DNA from: Ceratodon purpureus
Taxonomy: Eukaryota > Streptophyta > Bryopsida > Pseudoditrichales > Ditrichaceae
Length of the DNA stretch: 64,000 nt
Assembly: GCA_014871385.1 (NCBI GenBank)
Contig: CM026428.1
Location: 2,614,776 to 2,678,775 of the forward strand
Reading direction: 5' to 3'
Part shown: positions 60,460-64,000 of the stretch, piece by piece
Numbering within the stretch: the stretch's first letter is position 1
Layout: every line of letters begins with the position of its first letter
Notes under the pieces: generated by a model
The model's input: the letters and a program-made list of their open reading frames with translations, nothing else
Databases searched by the model: none
Told to the model about the DNA's origin: nothing
Made by a program: the position numbers and the translations under genes

Positions 60460-60700
60460 TTAACCCATAAACGTCATATGCTTTCCTGATACCACTCCCA
60501 AAATCTCTTTTAAACTCCATTTTAAGCATTATTCTATTTTTAATTTGCTTGAACTCTATTCTAAGAGAGTATAGATCTCTTTAAGGTGCTGAGTTTAACA
60601 TTCTAAAAATCCAATTTGGTATAATGAAGTGTAAGTTATGTGCAAGATTCTCTCAAAAAAAACCCAGTCCCTTGGGCTGGGTCTGACGTTTAAGGGTTAA
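60460..60700. mobile_element. TTAA-flanked CCC-ended MITE of 241 bp, nested
   Basis: TTAA at 60460-60463 then CCCATAAACGTCATATG; the right end inverted is CCCTTAAACGTCAGACC, with TTAA at 60697-60700. The inverted ends are 13 bp with one mismatch (CCC-TAAACGTCA). It lies within the leader of the Ty3/gypsy element and so inserted later. Third subfamily by its subterminal sequence. Confidence 0.85.
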
Positions 60701-61038
60701 TCTACATGTGATTGCAGTTTGAGATCTAGTTGATAAGCAATGTAACAGTAACTGAACTGGTGCAACTATGTCTGATTCTACATTGGTGACTATGGTTGTT
60801 TAGGAATTTTATTTGATGTGTGATATCTCCATATTATTACTATTGCATTGTACCACTATGGTATGTTATTTTTTAAACTATGAATCTACAAATTCCCTCA
60901 TCGGCTTAAATCTACACCCACTCAACAGCAACCATTCATTACTCCATTGTGCAAACCGCCTTCTCCACTATCCCTATCTATCTTTTCTATAAATCATATC
61001 AAATCTGTAACAAATTCAAAATTGATGACTGTGCATAA

Positions 61039-61209
61039 TATTAGACTTTAAGATAGTGAACACTCACAATAAACAACCATCTATTAAATAGGATGCATAG
61101 TGAGGGATTACTCACAGGGCGGCTGTAGCCGCCACTAACGGTTTGCGTGTTCACACTATGATGTTTCATTAGATCTCTAACCTTATTCACACTAGTTATG
61201 TTCCTAACA
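61039..61209 (-). repeat. 5' LTR (171 bp), internally deleted
   Basis: Matches the 256-bp LTR at both ends but lacks about 85 bp of the middle, including most of the GC-rich palindromes (it goes from GGGATTACTCACAGGG directly to CGGCTGTAGCCGCC). Confidence 0.88.
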
Positions 61210-61217
61210 CCTAAGCT

Positions 61218-61942
61218 GTAAGAAAATTTGTTGTTATAAATAGATAAAGGCTTTTCTACAGACAAGAAGTCATCCTCTGCAATTCTCATGACCCATAATT
61301 AGCCCATAAACTCTTCTAGGGATGATTTGAGTCTATACCAACAGAAATAATGAAAAATGATCATGGGAATTGAGGTACTCAAAAGGTCATGTTCTAGAAT
61401 GATTTAGAGGATAATATTTCATGGTCAAGCCAATTTTTCAACTTGAGAGGTAAAAAATTGTTTTTGGCCATCCAATTAAAAGATCATGAAGACTAAAAAA
61501 AATTATAAAATCAAAAGTGTTGCAGTCAACTAATTTTTTTTACGGTAGCATTAACTCAGGGAGAGAATTTTAAATAATGCAAGCTTATATCCTATGTTCT
61601 TTAGACACAACTCTATTTGGTTTTCTATACAATTATTACTAAAGAAATTAATTATAATTGTATTTATTTTGGATTTTAACCTGACTCCGCTATATTCAAG
61701 ATGCCATATGATGATTTCATTGAGCTTTGATGTAATTAACCACAAATTTTTTACTATAAATAGAAAAGAGAATGTGACCATTTGGAGTTTAAATCAATTA
61801 AAAAAATTGGATTTCCAATTGTAGTTTGGAAGATATGGACATTCAAATTTTTTAAATAAAGTGTTTAGAACTTCAAGGACCTATATCTAGCATGTTACAA
61901 CTTGAATTGCAAGTATTTTTACATAATTGAGCTCATGGTAGT
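61218..61942. other. AT-rich intergenic DNA
   Basis: Nothing recognised beyond the flanking target duplication. Confidence 0.45.
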
Positions 61943-62793
61943 TTAACCTCTAAAGTTCCTTGACTATGTTTCACCAAAAAACGCTCCAAAACTGCCATTT
62001 CCAATGTAAAAAGCATGAATGACTAAAAATATATTTTTTTCTAACTCTAACCGTTATATCTTCAACTACATTATTGTAATAGAAAGCTCAATTTTTTTTT
62101 AGTGTAATTGACCGTAGAGATTAGAAGATTATAGCAATTGAAATTTGAAAACAAACTTTTTTGACAAGATTTTTGACTAGGTTGGTACACTCTAACTTTT
62201 TTTTTCTTAGGTTTTTTGCATTATGGATTTTGGAGGTTTTGATGCACGTCAAAGAAGACTAAGTTAGCTAATTGTATTAAAAAATTTACATTTAAAAGTC
62301 AAGTGTAGCATCTTGAAAAAAATATTTTTATTAAGTTGAATACACCGGAATTCTAAATCTTATTACTTTCCTAAAAATTCAATTATTCAATAAAGTCCTA
62401 ATCCAAACAGTCAAAGTAAAGATTGATGTCCATCCTTTCACTGTAAAAAAGAAAAGACCTAAAATAATACTTTTTCTAACTTTTATGAAGGAAAGAAGAA
62501 GTTTTTTTAGTACACTGTCCGAAATGGTGAGAAAACTTTGATAATTTGTGGAGTGAACATTATGTAGTCAAAGTCGTTTTTTTTTAAAACCTCAAAGATG
62601 ACATCATGAAGTATTTATAAAAATATTTTTAGAGGTAATTGATGTATTTAGCATGGCTGCCCGAATAACCTATCAAACAACTTTTTCCACTTCGGGTACC
62701 ATAGCTATTTTTATAAATGTCCAATTGAAGTCACATGTACATGCCCAAATTCTAAAAAAGCCCATTCTAGGATAATTGTCCTTTAGGGATTAA
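61943..62793. mobile_element. TTAA-flanked CC-ended element 6 (piggyBac-like MITE)
   Basis: TTAA at 61943-61946 then CCTCTAAAGTTCCTTGACTA; the right end reads AATTGTCCTTTAGGGA then TTAA at 62790-62793. 851 bp; same family and orientation as 45067-45973. Both terminal CCC triplets carry substitutions, so it is an older copy. No transposase ORF. Confidence 0.82.
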
Positions 62794-63055
62794 TAAATCT
62801 TATAGTGAAGTTTTTGGAACAATCCACGAGTTTTATGTTTCTTTTTTCCTTCAATTATAACATGTATTGAAAAGTCAACTTACCTTCTTTATAGTGCATG
62901 GCTACTCTTCCTTGTCCAAGTTTAATTTATACATACGGAAAGATTTAAGGGCTTTAAATTTTATAATTTTTTGAAGTGTAACCATAGAAACAATCTCTAG
63001 TTAAAACTCTTGGTATGTAGTTTGAAGCCCATTACAGCATCCTCGGCGTGGACAT

Positions 63056-63336
63056 GACATCCCCCAGGCTGGGACTTACCTAGTGCTACGAGCGTTTTTA
63101 GGAGCCACTCCCATTGGTTGGCTTTTTTCTTCCAAAACCCTGAAATTTTCAATTTGGACTCCCCTGAGGCCATTTTTGGTAATTTTGAATTCAAAAATGG
63201 GGCCTGCGGCTCCTAATTATTCTTGAGGGACACCCTTAGGAATTTTAAAATAAAAAACCAAAAATTAAGGGCTCATCAACCCTGCTCGTCCGAAAAACGC
63301 TCGTAGCACTTGGTAAGTCCCAGCCTGGGGGATGTC
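63056..63336. mobile_element. 281-bp element with 44-bp inverted ends
   Basis: The left arm 63056-63099 (GACATCCCCCAGGCTGGGAC and following, ending in CTACGAGCGTTTTT) is repeated inverted at 63293-63336 with one or two mismatches. No certain target duplication is visible; GACAT precedes the left arm. Long inverted ends suggest a Mutator-like or foldback MITE. No ORF. Confidence 0.85.
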
Positions 63337-64000
63337 CTACCCAAGTGAGCATCCTCAATCCTCCCGTCATTACCTTCCAACATAGGTGCTTGACGGGACC
63401 TTGGGCTCATACATGGAGGGTATGCTTGGACATGGGTCCGACGGGCTTTTGTTAAACCGGTTGTCCGGATATATAAAGCAGGGACAGACTCTCACCATTC
63501 CGAACCCTATTCTTGTGAGGCCTCTCCATCTCTCTCGGAGCTCTCGAGGAACCTGAGCCCTACCTCAAGATACTTTCACTTGGAAGTTAGAAAGGGGGAG
63601 GTAACCTCGGGAGTGAGCCATGGACTTCCGCTGTAAAAGGTCCCATGCTCGACCCCTCTTGACCTTGTGGCGTGTTGGAAGTGGCCTACGTCTCCTCATT
63701 ATGACATTTGTGGGCCCAAGTCTCCCGATTTTTTCTCCTTAGTTATGAACTTGGCATACCGTAAAGACCACTTCTAACGGTAAATTGACCAGAACGAGGA
63801 GTAGTTTGGCTTACCTCGGTCATTTGACGTGAGTTTTACATAGCCTTTTGGTATAGGCCCTGCCAAGTTTTGTTACCAGGAGCTGTTGCCGTGCCCACTG
63901 TGGATGCTCTTAGTGACCCAGACAATGCATCTTGTCCTCATTTTAATGGCGAAGCGGTCCTCTTCCTTCCTCCTTTCCTCTATGTTTTGATTTTAGAGAT
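63337..64000 (+). other. GC-richer right edge, possibly the start of an LTR element
   Basis: A TATATAA box at 63470-63476 is followed by CT-rich leader-like sequence (CTCTCCATCTCTCTCGGAGC). Near 63895 the string GCCGTGCCCACTGTGGATGC resembles the post-LTR motif (GGCGCCCACCGTGG-like) of plant Ty3/gypsy elements. No LTR pair can be seen because the window ends here, so this is only a suggestion. Confidence 0.3.

Larger units (their letters stand above)
57567..61209 (-). mobile_element. Deleted chromodomain Ty3/gypsy LTR retrotransposon
   Basis: Two related LTRs bound the element, and CCTAA flanks both sides (57562-57566 and 61210-61214), a 5-bp target duplication. On the minus strand the order is 5' LTR (61209-61039), a long leader, gag-like frames (about 59507-58765), the C-terminal part of integrase (about 58781-58401), a chromodomain region (about 58209-57890), a polypurine tract (about 57824-57835) and the 3' LTR (57822-57567). 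Protease, reverse transcriptase and RNase H are missing, so at 3.6 kb this is a non-autonomous deletion derivative. LTR ends are TGTTAG...CTAATA. No tRNA primer site of the usual TGGTATCAGAGC type is visible after the 5' LTR. Confidence 0.85.

Noticed and set aside
41704-62793. CCCTAAA strings at element ends as interstitial telomere repeats
   Set aside because: The plant telomere heptamer occurs only once per end, never in tandem, and always next to TTAA at an element boundary.
1-64000. CRISPR arrays, operons or tRNA genes
   Set aside because: No regularly spaced repeats of CRISPR type, genes have introns and are spaced as in plants, and I found no convincing tRNA cloverleaf by eye.

Overview
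The window is nuclear DNA of a land plant. Genes are split by many short GT-AG introns, and the families are plant ones: an A-type cytochrome P450, a TRM/LONGIFOLIA-type protein, a plant-type cytosolic glycerol-3-phosphate dehydrogenase, a PBD-type 20S proteasome subunit and a Deg-like protease. Compact genes with many short introns, decayed MITEs and a chromodomain Ty3/gypsy element suggest a bryophyte, perhaps a moss. That taxon is a guess and no species can be named from the sequence alone.

Layout. About 1-32 kb is the gene-bearing part, of moderate GC. In order it holds: a doubtful membrane ORF; a truncated P450 pseudogene; a single-exon protein kinase with DFE in place of DFG (+); an intact three-exon P450 (+) that is the parent of the pseudogene; an FkbM-type methyltransferase (-); about 3.6 kb without a gene; a glycerol-3-phosphate dehydrogenase of about 12 exons (+); a four-exon proteasome beta subunit (-), convergent with it; a doubtful small ORF (-); a four-exon Deg/HtrA-like protease (+); a receptor-kinase fragment (-); and a five-exon, about 1165-residue TRM-family gene (-). 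I joined the exons by hand from splice sites and phase. Three decayed copies of an unidentified coding-like repeat lie at about 4.8, 18.5 and 25.5 kb.

From about 32 kb to the end I find no host gene. The DNA becomes AT-rich and is built from repeats: a cluster of tandem duplications at the boundary, two GGG-ended MITEs, a 0.7-kb foldback, a pair of 1.2-kb dispersed repeats, an hAT-like MITE, a chromodomain Ty3/gypsy derivative with both LTRs and its target duplication, a 281-bp element with 44-bp inverted ends, and what may be the start of another LTR element at the right edge.

The most striking content is a set of seven elements (241 to 995 bp) whose ends are CCC(C)TAAA... and whose flanks are TTAA on both sides. 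TTAA target duplications and CCC termini are the signature of the piggyBac superfamily, which is rarely reported in land plants. None carries a recognisable transposase. One of them sits inside the Ty3/gypsy element, which itself sits in the target duplication of the hAT-like MITE, so the order of insertion can be read directly. The host genes look like unlinked housekeeping or specialised-metabolism genes and not a pathway cluster.
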